64,000 nt of DNA from the NCBI GenBank assembly GCA_963848495.1, contig CAWKDV010000004.1, forward strand, positions 1,240,001-1,304,000. The letters run 5' to 3'. Each line of letters starts with the position of its first letter. Position 1 is the stretch's first letter. The notes under the pieces were generated by a model that was not told the DNA's origin, did not search any database, and saw only the letters and a program-made list of their open reading frames with translations. Below, piece by piece: positions 8,206 to 16,986 of the stretch. The position numbers were made by a program, and so were the translations under genes. Origin of the DNA: JAICJR01 sp963848495 (GTDB lineage: Bacteria > Actinomycetota > Thermoleophilia > Solirubrobacterales > Thermoleophilaceae).

Positions 8206-9513
8206 ATGCGCGTACTCGTCTACGCAAGTGCCGCCTCGCTGGTCGTCGCGGCAGCTGCGTCGGCTGCCACCTATCCGCCGGCCCAGAACCCGCCAGGTGT
8301 GCAGAAGGCGCCGCCCGGCCCGCACCACACGCTGAAGGTCGGCAAGCACGCGAAGTACAAGACGATCCAGGCCGCGGTGAAGGCAGCCAAGGCCGGCGAC
8401 ACGATCCGCGTCGCCCACGGCACCTATAAGGGTCAGGTCGAGGTTGCGCGTGCCGCCAAGCGCTACCTGCACATCATCGGCGACGTGAAGCACCCGAACA
8501 AGGTGATCGTCGAGCTGAAGGGCAGCAAGGGCGCCAAGGCCCAGAACGGCTTCTACGTTCACGACGCCGACCAGGTCCGCGTCGCGGGCTTCCAGGCTCA
8601 GCACTACAAGGCCAACGGCTTCTTCGCGCTGAACGTGAAGGGCTACAAGTTCGACCACGACTTCGCCAAGTTCGGCGGCACCTACGGCCTCTATGCGTTC
8701 AACTCGCTCGGCGGCCTGATGACCGATGACGTGGGCGCCTGGAACAACGACTCCGGCTTCTACATCGGCCAGACGCCGAAGCAGACGAAGCCCACGCGCT
8801 CGATCGCCACGCGCCTGAAGGCGTACGGCAACGTGATCGGCTGGTCCGGCACCAACATGCGCTACGTGACGATCACGCACTCGCAGTTCTGGAACAACGG
8901 CACCGGGATCGTGCCCAACAGCGAGGACGGCGAGAAGTTCCCGCCGCCCGAAGACAACGTGATCTCGAACAACGACGTGTTCTGGAACAACTTCGACTAC
9001 TACAAGGGCGCGCCGTTCAAGCTGGGCAACACCCAGGTGAAGGGCTCCGTCTCGTATCCCACCGGTGTCGGCATCCTGCTGTACGGCGGGCACAGAAACA
9101 CGATCGAGAACAACAACGTCTACGGGAACTGGCTCGTGGGGATCGGCGGCCTCCAGGCGCTCACGCTCAAGGAGACCGATCTGCAGACCCTGATCGGCAA
9201 CACCGTGAGGGACAACGTCCTCGGCGCCGGCGGGACCGATCTCAACGGCTACGACCTGTTCTACGACGGTGATGGCTCGGGCAACTGCTGGGGACCCAAC
9301 ACGGGGGTGAGCTCGATGATCCCGGCCGACGGGTCGACGTTCATGGCGTGCCCGTTCGGCGGCGCCAACACGTTCAGCCAGGCTGCGCAGAGTCAGGCGG
9401 TCGGCTTCGCCGTCGCCACCGATCACGAGGCGGGCTGGGTCAGGCACCCGCACGCCGCAAAGGCGGGCTACACGCCGCTCGAGGTGTGGACGCCTTCGCG
9501 GGGAGACAAGTGA
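8206..9513 (+). CDS. Secreted right-handed beta-helix protein (NosD/pectate-lyase-like fold)
   Basis: A 435-residue exported protein. An ATG at 8179 overlaps the upstream stop, but ATG 8206 is preferred because GGAGGG lies nine bases before it and it starts directly with a signal peptide (MRVLVYASAASLVVAAAASA). The mature part has YKTIQAAVKAAKAGDTIRV, the usual opening of parallel beta-helix proteins, then repeated turns such as NVISNNDVFWNN and NTIENNNVYGN. Such folds bind or cleave polysaccharides; no catalytic residues could be assigned. It lies between a copper oxidase and a cupredoxin and overlaps the latter by four bases, so a shared extracellular role is inferred. Confidence 0.8.
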   Translation: MRVLVYASAASLVVAAAASAATYPPAQNPPGVQKAPPGPHHTLKVGKHAKYKTIQAAVKAAKAGDTIRVAHGTYKGQVEVARAAKRYLHIIGDVKHPNKVIVELKGSKGAKAQNGFYVHDADQVRVAGFQAQHYKANGFFALNVKGYKFDHDFAKFGGTYGLYAFNSLGGLMTDDVGAWNNDSGFYIGQTPKQTKPTRSIATRLKAYGNVIGWSGTNMRYVTITHSQFWNNGTGIVPNSEDGEKFPPPEDNVISNNDVFWNNFDYYKGAPFKLGNTQVKGSVSYPTGVGILLYGGHRNTIENNNVYGNWLVGIGGLQALTLKETDLQTLIGNTVRDNVLGAGGTDLNGYDLFYDGDGSGNCWGPNTGVSSMIPADGSTFMACPFGGANTFSQAAQSQAVGFAVATDHEAGWVRHPHAAKAGYTPLEVWTPSRGDK

Positions 9514-9871
9514 GGGGCGGCCGCAGAGCCCTGGTTGGGTTCGCGACCGCGGGGTCGCTCGCGCTGGCACTTGCCGGCGCGAGCGGCGCCCTCGGCGCGA
9601 GCAAGACGAAGGTCGTGAAGGTGGGCGACGACTTCTACTCGCCGAGCAAGCTCACGATCAAGAAGGGCAGCAAGGTGCGCTGGACCTGGCTCGACGGCAA
9701 CCAGGACAACCACGACGTGCGCCTCAAGTCGGGGCCGAAGGGCGTGAAGAAGTTCAAGTCCGCCCTGGCGGGCGCGGACTACTCGTACTCGCAGACCTTC
9801 AAGGTGCCGGGCACCTACAAGATCTACTGCTCCATCCACGTGGACATGCGGCAGACGATCACCGTGAAGAA

Positions 9872-9875
<4 letters not shown>
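9510..9875 (+). CDS. Small type 1 copper protein (amicyanin/plastocyanin-like)
   Basis: The 121-residue protein starts at GTG 9510, overlapping the previous stop (GTGA). Residues 1-30 form a signal peptide. The cupredoxin domain keeps all type 1 ligands: His68 (DNHDV), Cys107, His110 and Met113 in YCSIHVDM, i.e. the short C-x2-H-x2-M loop typical of amicyanins. It is likely an extracytoplasmic one-electron carrier, and the co-encoded multicopper oxidase is the obvious partner (inference). A longer open frame upstream is antisense-like and rejected as part of this gene. Confidence 0.85.
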
Positions 9876-10761
<886 letters not shown>

Positions 10762-10762
<1 letters not shown>

Positions 10763-11238
10763 TGGCCGGCGCCGTGAGAGCCCGCCTCGAGGAGCTGGGC
10801 CTCACGCTGCCGGAGCCGATGGCCGCGCCGCCCGGCGTGGTCCTGCCGTTCGAGCTCGTCCGCGTGAGCGGCGAGCGCGCGTATATCTCGGGCCACGGGC
10901 CGATGGACGGCGCGCGCGACCTCGTCACGGGAAAGGTCGGTGCCGAGGTCAGCCCAGAGCGAGCCTACGAGGCGGCCCGGCTCACCGGCCTGTCGATCCT
11001 GGCCTCCCTCGAGCGGGAGCTCGGCGACCTCGACCGGGTCAGCGGCTGGGTGAAGGCGCTCGTGTTCGTGAACTGCGCTCCCGGGTTCAACAACACCCCG
11101 ATGGTGGCCAACGGCTTCACGGACCTGATCCTCGAGCTGTGGGGCGAGGCCGGCCGCCATGCACGAGCGGCGATCGGCGTAGCGGAGCTGCCGTTCGACA
11201 TATCCGTCGAGATCGAGGCGATCGTGGAGGTGACCTGA
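10762..11238 (+). CDS. RidA (YjgF/YER057c)-family protein
   Basis: A 158-residue protein starting at ATG 10762 in a TGATG overlap. The C-terminal part has HARAAIGVAELPFDISVEIE, in which the Arg and the ELPF..VEIEA pattern match the RidA active site. AYISGHGPMDG near 40 is the typical early motif, and VFVNCAPGFNNTPMVANGF fits the YjgF/chorismate-mutase-like subgroup. RidA proteins hydrolyse reactive enamine/imine intermediates; subfamily members often sit beside amide or amine catabolic genes, as here with an amidase directly downstream. Confidence 0.85.
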
Positions 11239-12188
11239 TGGCCACGCACTACTTCCCAGAGGACCGGGTCCACTACACGTGGGACACCGGCCACGAGCCG
11301 GTGCTGACAGTCGCCGACGGGGACACCGTCGTGATGCACACGCGCGACGTGAGCGACGATCAGATCACGAGGGAGTCGGACGCCGGCGCGCTCGCCGCGC
11401 TCGACTGGGACCGCGTGTATCCCCTCGCCGGGCCGATCGCGGTGGAGGGAGCGGCACCGGGAGACACGCTGGCGGTGGAGGTGCTCGACCTCCATAGCCA
11501 GGGCTGGGGCTGGACCGGGATCATCCCGGGCGCGGGCCTCCTGCCCGAGGACTTCCCCGATGCCTACCTGCGCATCTTCGACCTGAGCGACGGCAGCTTC
11601 GCCTGGTTCCGCGAGGACGTGGCGGTGCCGATCGACCCGTTCCTCGGCACGATGGGGGTCTGCCCGGCAGGCGCGCACGAGCAGCAGGTGATGCCGCCCG
11701 GCACGTTCGGCGGCAACATGGACACGCGCCAGCTCGTCCGCGGCAGCACGCTCTACCTGCCCGTGCAGGTGGACGGCGCCAACTTCAGCTGCGGCGACGC
11801 GCACGCGGCGCAGGGGGACGGCGAGGTCTGCGTCACCGGGATCGAGGCGCCGATGTTCGCGGCGCTCCGCTTCAGCGTGCAGAAGGGCCGCTCGATCCCG
11901 GCGCCGCAGTTCCGCACACCCGGGCCGCTCACGCCGCGTCTCGGCGACAGCGGGTTCTACGGCACCACCGGCGTTGGCCCCGACCTGTACGCGTGCGCCC
12001 AGGACGCGGTGCGCGCGATGGTCGACCACATCACGGCGTCGCACGGCCTCTCGCGCGAGGACGCCTACCTGCTGGCCAGCCTCGGCGTGGACCTTAAGAT
12101 CGCGGAGATCGTGGACGCCGGGCAGTACATCGTCAGCGCGCTGCTGCCCGACGCGCTGTTCGAGCCGGGCCGGCTCCGCGTCACCTGA
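11238..12188 (+). CDS. Acetamidase/formamidase family protein
   Basis: A 316-residue protein starting at ATG 11238 in a one-base overlap with the RidA gene; the open frame before it is shadow. Family features include PGDTLAVEVLDL near 75, the GTFGGNMDTRQL segment near 155 and FSCGDAHAAQGDGEVCVTGIE near 180, matching the FmdA/AmdA family of metal-dependent formamide and short aliphatic amide hydrolases. The reaction would be amide plus water to ammonia and carboxylate in the cytoplasm. As the last gene of the six-gene unit it supports a nitrogenous substrate for the cytoplasmic half of the operon. Confidence 0.85.
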   Translation: MATHYFPEDRVHYTWDTGHEPVLTVADGDTVVMHTRDVSDDQITRESDAGALAALDWDRVYPLAGPIAVEGAAPGDTLAVEVLDLHSQGWGWTGIIPGAGLLPEDFPDAYLRIFDLSDGSFAWFREDVAVPIDPFLGTMGVCPAGAHEQQVMPPGTFGGNMDTRQLVRGSTLYLPVQVDGANFSCGDAHAAQGDGEVCVTGIEAPMFAALRFSVQKGRSIPAPQFRTPGPLTPRLGDSGFYGTTGVGPDLYACAQDAVRAMVDHITASHGLSREDAYLLASLGVDLKIAEIVDAGQYIVSALLPDALFEPGRLRVT

Positions 12189-12205
12189 CGCGCGGCATCT
12201 GCGGC

Positions 12206-12412
12206 CTAGCGCTCATCGTCGAGCCTCACGCGGGTGAGCATGATGCGCGGCTTGGCCGCGCCGCCGACGGAGAGCGAGCTCGGCGAGTACGCCCTCACAC
12301 CCCGCTCCGCGAGTCCGCGCAGCCCGCGCTCCATCGCCCGCACCTTGCTCGGGCGTAGCGGCTGCGTCTCGGCCTGGGACGGGTCCTGCGCGTTTCGGGG
12401 GCGATCCTTCAT
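12206..12412 (-). CDS. Small hypothetical protein, 68 aa
   Basis: ATG 12412 is preceded by AAGGAG with an eight-base spacer, which decides this start over longer readings of the frame. The protein is basic and polar with no signal peptide, membrane helix or known motif; it begins MKDRPRNAQDPSQAETQ and ends IMLTRVRLDDER. It stands alone, convergent with the amidase operon. Function unknown; codon use is like its neighbours and the good ribosome site favours a real gene. Confidence 0.5.
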   Translation of the reverse strand: MKDRPRNAQDPSQAETQPLRPSKVRAMERGLRGLAERGVRAYSPSSLSVGGAAKPRIMLTRVRLDDER

Positions 12413-12528
12413 TCTGCGGGCTCCTTGGTTGCTGTCGTGAATGAGTGTCCCGCCGGCGTGGCGGCCGCAAAAGGGACCCTGGGTGTTGGAAACCACCACC
12501 TCGCGCGCGTGCGCATACGCTTCCGCTC

Positions 12529-12777
12529 ATGCCGTGCTGGATCTACCTGCGGGGGGACGAGGACGCCATCACCTGCAACGACTCCGCGGACGCCGTGATG
12601 CAGCGGATCGAGGGATCCGACGGCGGCTTCATCACGATCGCCGTGATGCCGCTCGCGCACGACGACGAGCCGCGCACCGGCTACGTCTGGGCCGGGGACA
12701 TCAACGCCGTGCTGCCGATGCATCCGCGCCAGTACGAGGCGGAGCTCGACGACCCGCCGGACTGGTACTCGAATTAG
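12529..12777 (+). CDS. Small hypothetical protein, 82 aa
   Basis: Starts at ATG 12529 and reads MPCWIYLRGDEDAITC, ending LDDPPDWYSN. It is acidic and soluble with two cysteines and a pattern of alternating strands. No family was recognised. The peptidase gene follows within about 45 bases, or directly if the peptidase uses an upstream non-ATG start, so the two may be co-transcribed. Confidence 0.6.
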   Translation: MPCWIYLRGDEDAITCNDSADAVMQRIEGSDGGFITIAVMPLAHDDEPRTGYVWAGDINAVLPMHPRQYEAELDDPPDWYSN

Positions 12778-12820
12778 CGCGGCCGCGGTTCAGGAGTGGC
12801 TCGACGCGCGGGCCGGCGAG

Positions 12821-13942
12821 ATGGCGACGCTGCTCGAGGAGCTGGTGGCCATCGACACGGAGAACCCGCCCGGGCGCGCGCTCGGCCGCTGCGGCCGCGC
12901 ACTCCGCGACGCGATGGAGCGGCTCGGGCTCGCGCCGGAGCTGATCCCGCTCAAGCCGCTGGGCGAGCTCGAGGAGCCGTGCATCGTGCGCGGCGTCGCC
13001 GGCGATGGACCGCGCACCCTCTACTTCCACGGTCACTTCGACGTCGTGCCGGCCCAGGATCGCGCTCAGTTCGCGCCGCAGCGGCACGACGGCCGGATCG
13101 CCGGCCGCGGCACGGCCGACATGAAGGGCGGCCTCGTGGGGATGCTCTACGCGGCTGCCGCGGCGCGCGACCTCGGTCTGCTCGGCACGGGCCGAATCGG
13201 CCTGCACCTGGTCTGCGACGAAGAGACCGGCAGCACAGCCGGCTCCGGCCATCTGCGCGACGCCGGCCTGATCGACCCGGCGGCCGTGGCGATGCTCACA
13301 CCCGAGCCCACGGGAGGCGTGGTGTGGCACGCCAGCCGCGGCGCGATCACCCTGCGCGTCCGTGTCCGCGGCCGCGAGGCGCATGTGGGCCAGGCGCACC
13401 TGGGCGTCAACGCCTTCGAGCACATGCTGGCGGTGGCCGAGCCGCTCACACGGCTCGCACGGGCGCTCCAGCAGCGGGGCTCCACAGTCGTCGTCGGCGG
13501 CGCCAGCGGCAGCGGCGCGAACTTCAACGTCGTGCCGGGGGCGGCCTGGTTCTCCGTTGACATGCGCTTCAACCCGGAGGGGAGGCTCGACGAGGAGCTG
13601 GCGCGCCTCACGAGCACGATCGCCGAAGCTGCCGCGGAGGCGGGCGCCGAAGTAGAGGTCGACGTGTTGCAGCGGGCGCCGTCGGCGGGCACCGACCCGG
13701 CGCACCCGGCGGCGGCCGTCCTGGCCGGCTGCGTCGAGCGGGTCGAGGGCCGGCCGCCGAGCTTTGAGCTCTGTCCCGGCACGCTCGAGATCCGCTGGTA
13801 CGCGGAGCTCGGCATTCCCGCCTTCGCCTACGGCGCCGGAATGCTCGAGGTCTCGCACGGCCCCGGCGAGTACATCGACGAGGCGGCGATGCGGCGCTGC
13901 GCCGCCGTCTACACGCTCGCCGCGAGCGAGCTGCTGCGCTGA
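12821..13942 (+). CDS. M20-family metallopeptidase / deacylase
   Basis: A 373-residue cytoplasmic hydrolase of the ArgE/DapE/carboxypeptidase G2 type. Zinc-binding motifs are present: HGHFDVVPAQ near 70, GRGTADMKGG near 95, DEETGSTAG near 130 (the general base Glu and a ligand Glu) and a C-terminal VSHGPGEYID supplying the last His. A dimerisation lid domain lies at about 175-285. The N-terminus may be longer: in-frame codons upstream read AAVQEWLDARAGEM, a normal M20 N-terminal helix, but no ATG, GTG or TTG is available there, only ATT at 12773. Substrate is not deducible. Its last 34 bases overlap the convergent gene on the other strand. Confidence 0.85.
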   Translation: MATLLEELVAIDTENPPGRALGRCGRALRDAMERLGLAPELIPLKPLGELEEPCIVRGVAGDGPRTLYFHGHFDVVPAQDRAQFAPQRHDGRIAGRGTADMKGGLVGMLYAAAAARDLGLLGTGRIGLHLVCDEETGSTAGSGHLRDAGLIDPAAVAMLTPEPTGGVVWHASRGAITLRVRVRGREAHVGQAHLGVNAFEHMLAVAEPLTRLARALQQRGSTVVVGGASGSGANFNVVPGAAWFSVDMRFNPEGRLDEELARLTSTIAEAAAEAGAEVEVDVLQRAPSAGTDPAHPAAAVLAGCVERVEGRPPSFELCPGTLEIRWYAELGIPAFAYGAGMLEVSHGPGEYIDEAAMRRCAAVYTLAASELLR

Positions 13943-14469
13943 TCCTCGCCGGGCTCGGTGGCGTCCGCGATCACCTCGGCCGGGTCGCGGCCCACGAGCC
14001 AGGACGGCCAGCGCCTGCGCCGGCGTGGGCGCATCCCGGCCAGCTCGCGGGCGAAGGCGAGTGCGCGCTCGTGCACCTCGGCGCTCGGCCCGCTGCGCAG
14101 CGCCGCGATGGCGGCCCAGGTCCCGCTGGCCTCGGCGGTGGCCATGCCCATCGCCGCGCGGCCGCTCGGCAGCCGGAAGCCCAGGCTCTCGGCGAACGCC
14201 AGGCAGCGGCTGGCGCGCTCGTCCTCCAGCCGCCGCCCGCCGGCGCTGCCCACGATCAGGGCGGCGAGCGGGTAGAGGTCCTGGCGGAGGTCGTCGTCGA
14301 GGTGATCGTTGTAGGTGCGCAGGAACGCCGCGATGACCGGGGAGGCCGTGCCCGGCCGGTCGCTGAACGGCTCGTCGGCCAGCATCGAGGCGAGCTCCAT
14401 CACGCACGCGCCCGCGTGGGCATCCCGATGACGACCTGGGCTGAGCCGGACTGTCTGATGGCTCGTCAT
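13909..14469 (-). CDS. Conserved actinobacterial hypothetical protein
   Basis: A 186-residue product starting at ATG 14469 (MTSHQTVRLSPGRHRD). The stretch CVMELASMLADEPFSDRPG followed by PVIAAFLRTYNDHLDDDLRQ and LYPLAALIVGS is a pattern I recognise from uncharacterised actinobacterial proteins; it is not an enzyme family I can name. It is helical and soluble, with no signal or membrane segment and an arginine-rich tail. It is convergent with and overlaps the M20 peptidase by 34 bases. Confidence 0.7.
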   Translation of the reverse strand: MTSHQTVRLSPGRHRDAHAGACVMELASMLADEPFSDRPGTASPVIAAFLRTYNDHLDDDLRQDLYPLAALIVGSAGGRRLEDERASRCLAFAESLGFRLPSGRAAMGMATAEASGTWAAIAALRSGPSAEVHERALAFARELAGMRPRRRRRWPSWLVGRDPAEVIADATEPGEDQRSSSLAASV

Positions 14470-14512
14470 CGCCACACATGATCCCTCACCTGTCGAGGCG
14501 TAGGCTTGCGCC

Positions 14513-15313
14513 GTGCGCATGCTGGGCGCGCTCGCGCTATTGGGGCTGGTCACCGCGTCGGCGCGCGGCGCGCCCGTCCACACGCCGGTCGCGCCGCCCG
14601 TGCACGCCGTCTTCAGCTACCAGATCGGCGGCCCCTTCCCGCCCGAGGCCGGGGTCGGGATCGTGGATCGCGACCGCCACGACCGGCCCGCCGCCGGGCT
14701 CTACAACGTCTGTTACATCAACGCCTTCCAGTCGCAGGCGGACGAGCACCGCTGGTGGCTCCGGCGCCACCGCAGCCTGCTGCTCTTCCGGCGCGGCCAT
14801 GGCGTGGTGGACGGCCAGTGGAACGAGCAGCTGCTCGACACCTCGACGCGCGCCAAGCGCAGGGCGCTGGCGGGCATCCTCGGCACCTGGATGGCCGGTT
14901 GCGCCCGCGCCGGCTACAACGCGGTCGAGCCCGACAACCTCGACTCGTGGAGCCGCTCGGAGGGAGCGCTGAGCGTCCACGACAACCTCGCCTTCGCGGC
15001 GTCGCTCGTCCGCCGCGCGCACGCGCTCGGCCTGGCCATCGCCCAGAAGAACGCGGCCGAGATCTCGGCCACCGGGCGGCGGATCGGCTTCGACTTCGCC
15101 ATCGCCGAGGAGTGCCAGGCCTACTCCGAGTGCGACCGCTACACGCGCGTATACGGCGACCACGTGATCGAGATCGAGTACCCCGACAACGGCGGTGTGG
15201 CGAACTTCAACGCGGCCTGCACGGCGCGCGGCGGCCAGATCTCGATCATCTACCGCGACCGCGACGTGCTGCCGGCAGGGCAGCACGGGCATCTCGAGCG
15301 CCACTGCTCGTGA
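14513..15313 (+). CDS. Secreted GH114-like (endo-alpha-1,4-polygalactosaminidase-type) protein
   Basis: A 266-residue exported protein with a signal peptide (MRMLGALALLGLVTASARG). It starts at GTG 14513, with ATG two codons on as an alternative. The body resembles the TIM-barrel of the GH114/TM1410 group: VCYINAFQS near 65, GYNAVEPDNLDSW near 145 (with the strand-end acidic residues), IAQKNAAE near 185 and DFAIAEEC near 203. Family members attack galactosaminogalactan-type glycans. Assignment is by motif pattern only, so confidence is moderate. Confidence 0.65.
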   Translation: MRMLGALALLGLVTASARGAPVHTPVAPPVHAVFSYQIGGPFPPEAGVGIVDRDRHDRPAAGLYNVCYINAFQSQADEHRWWLRRHRSLLLFRRGHGVVDGQWNEQLLDTSTRAKRRALAGILGTWMAGCARAGYNAVEPDNLDSWSRSEGALSVHDNLAFAASLVRRAHALGLAIAQKNAAEISATGRRIGFDFAIAEECQAYSECDRYTRVYGDHVIEIEYPDNGGVANFNAACTARGGQISIIYRDRDVLPAGQHGHLERHCS

Positions 15314-15320
15314 CCGGTCC

Positions 15321-15599
15321 TCAGCGTCCGGCCCAGTCGCGCTTGGCCTCCTCCTCCATCCGCTCCAGCCTCGTGTAGTAGTCCGGGAACTCGTTGAGGT
15401 GGGCGAGCGCGATCTTGCCGGTGACGTGTGGATCGTCCCCGGTGACGTCGGTTGCCGGGTCGTGCCGGCCGTGCTCCAGCTCAACTGCCATCCCGGTGCG
15501 GAACTGCTCGACGTCGAACGGCGCGCTGGACCAGTCGATGCCGATCGCCTCCCCGATCCGCTTCGCGTCTTCACTGGAGAAGCCTTGCTCGGACGCCAT
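15321..15599 (-). CDS. DUF5661-family protein
   Basis: A 92-residue protein starting at ATG 15599 with AAAGGA about seven bases upstream. It reads FSSEDAKRIGEAIGIDW near the start, then FRTGMAVELEHGRHDP, and ends with HLNEFPDYYTRLERMEEEAK. This matches DUF5661, small helical proteins of unknown function found in actinobacteria and in some phages. It is monocistronic and convergent with the GH114-like gene. Confidence 0.75.
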   Translation of the reverse strand: MASEQGFSSEDAKRIGEAIGIDWSSAPFDVEQFRTGMAVELEHGRHDPATDVTGDDPHVTGKIALAHLNEFPDYYTRLERMEEEAKRDWAGR

Positions 15600-15653
15600 C
15601 GTCCATCCTTTCGTCGCGGTCGGGTCACGGTAGCGCCCAGCCGGACACTCACG

Positions 15654-16016
15654 ATGCTCAAGCCAGTCAACGACGCCGTCCGCTTCCTGGTGGTCGAGCT
15701 CGGCTCGCTCGCCGCGGTGGCCTACTGGGGCTTCCACGAGCACTCCGGCTTGGGAGCGAAGGTCCTCTTCGGGGTGGGCGGGCCGCTGCTGATCGCCGTG
15801 GTCTGGGGGATCTGGATGGCACCGCGCGCCAGCCGGCGGGCGCCAGAGGGTGTGCGGGCGCTCATCGAGCTCGTGATCTTCGGCACGGCCACCGCCGCGC
15901 TGGCGGCATCCACCGGGGCCGGGCCGGCGATCGTCTTCGGGGCGATCGCGCTGGTGAACACGGTGCTGGAGCACGTCCTCCCCGCGGCGGGACCGCAGCC
16001 GCGGCCGCCGTCGTAA
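15654..16016 (+). CDS. DUF2568 (YrdB-like) small membrane protein
   Basis: A 120-residue protein with four hydrophobic helices: residues about 9-25, 40-57, 70-90 and 94-110. MLKPVNDAVRFLVVELGSL at the start and GPLLIAVVWGIWMAP in the middle are typical of the YrdB/DUF2568 family, integral membrane proteins of unknown function. It lies ten bases before the M14 peptidase gene, so the two may share a transcript. Confidence 0.75.
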   Translation: MLKPVNDAVRFLVVELGSLAAVAYWGFHEHSGLGAKVLFGVGGPLLIAVVWGIWMAPRASRRAPEGVRALIELVIFGTATAALAASTGAGPAIVFGAIALVNTVLEHVLPAAGPQPRPPS

Positions 16017-16025
16017 CCTCGTGAT

Positions 16026-16712
16026 GTGTTCGGCAAGGCCCTGATCGGCCTGGTCGCGGCGCTGCTCGGCGTGCCGCACGCGGCGCCGCAGCGGCAGCGC
16101 CTCGGCCGCTCCGAGGACGGACGGCCGATCACGGTCGTCCGGGTAGGCGATCCCAGCGGGCCGCGCGTGCTCGTGTTCGGCTGCATCCACGGCAACGAGA
16201 CGGCGGGCATCGCCATCGCCAAGGCGCTCGAGCGCGTGCACACTCGGGCGGACGTCTGGATCGTCGAGAACCTGAACCCCGACGGCCGCGCGGCCGGCAC
16301 GCGTCAGGACGGCCGCGGCGTCGACCTCAACGCCAACTGGTCGTCGCAGTGGCAGGGCGGCGGGCGCCCGTTCGATGTCTACTACCCGGGGCCGCGGCCG
16401 TTCTCGGAGCGCGAGACGCGCATCGCCCGCAAGCTCATCCTGCGCATCCGGCCGAAGCTGACGGTCTGGTACCACCAGCACATGGACGTGGTCTGGGCCT
16501 ACGGGCCGAGCACCGCGGCCGGCCGAGCCTACGCCCGCGCGAGCGGCATGCGCCTCTACCACCACCACTGGCTGCACGGCACCGCGTCGAACTGGCAGAA
16601 CCACGACCACCTGCCGGGCGCTGCATTCACCGTCGAGCTGCCGGCGGGCAGCCTCACACCCGCGCAGGTCCGCCGCCACGTGCGGGCGGTGCTGCGGGTG
16701 GCGGGAGCCTAG
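16026..16712 (+). CDS. M14-family zinc carboxypeptidase, short form
   Basis: A 228-residue protein starting at GTG 16026. A short hydrophobic N-terminus may be a signal or anchor. Zinc and substrate motifs are GCIHGNETAG (H-x2-E) near 55, VENLNPDG, GVDLNANW near 105, YHQH near 150 (third zinc His) and FTVELP near 207, whose Glu is the catalytic base. Short M14 enzymes of this kind act on cell-wall peptides (mpaA/DL-endopeptidase-like); the peptide is unknown here. Confidence 0.8.
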   Translation: MFGKALIGLVAALLGVPHAAPQRQRLGRSEDGRPITVVRVGDPSGPRVLVFGCIHGNETAGIAIAKALERVHTRADVWIVENLNPDGRAAGTRQDGRGVDLNANWSSQWQGGGRPFDVYYPGPRPFSERETRIARKLILRIRPKLTVWYHQHMDVVWAYGPSTAAGRAYARASGMRLYHHHWLHGTASNWQNHDHLPGAAFTVELPAGSLTPAQVRRHVRAVLRVAGA

Positions 16713-16860
16713 GTCAGGCGCCGAAGACCGTGATCACGGCGCGCCGCTCGCGGCGGTGGAGCCGCAGCAGGGTCAGGATCCAGGGCGTGGTGCGGTAGGG
16801 GTCGTTCACGACCGTCTGCCCGCTGGCGATGCCGATCGAGGCCAGCGTCGTCGTGCATGG
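16713..16860 (-). pseudogene. Possible gene remnant (C-terminal fragment)
   Basis: On the minus strand a frame ending at TGA 16714-16716 reads ASIGIASGQTVVNDPYRTT then PWILTLLRLHRRERR. It looks like a genuine protein tail rather than shadow, but there is no usable start codon for a full domain and the frame is lost near 16860. Family not recognised. It may be the relic of a deleted gene, or coincidence. Confidence 0.3.
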
Positions 16861-16925
16861 ACGCAGAATCGCGCAGCGGCGAGCGCGCGCACAGCGGGCC
16901 AGCCTGCGTCCGCGGCTTCGGTTTT

Positions 16926-16967
16926 CCGCAGTCCGCAGCCCGCAGTCCGCAGTCCGCAGTCCCCAGT
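16926..16967. repeat. Heptanucleotide tandem repeat (CCGCAGT) x6
   Basis: Six tandem 7-bp units, of which four are exactly CCGCAGT, one is CCGCAGC and the last is CCCCAGT. It lies in non-coding DNA just beyond the double-GGDEF gene. Variable number is likely through replication slippage. Confidence 0.85.
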
Positions 16968-16985
16968 CGCGCGCGAAGCGCGCGA
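16967..16985 (-). terminator. Stem-loop directly after the double-GGDEF gene
   Basis: Perfect 8-bp stem TCGCGCGC/GCGCGCGA with a GAA loop, ending one base past the stop of the minus-strand GGDEF gene. There is no T-tract, so it would be a weak or Rho-assisted terminator or a 3'-end stabiliser. Confidence 0.45.
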
Positions 16986-16986
16986 G

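Noticed and set aside
8125..9570. 481-codon open frame on the minus strand
   Set aside because: It lies antisense to the beta-helix gene, is rich in Arg/Val/His/Ala as expected of high-GC shadows, and shows no protein motif.
16926..16967. CRISPR-like repeats
   Set aside because: The units are seven bases with no spacers; no cas genes are in the window.
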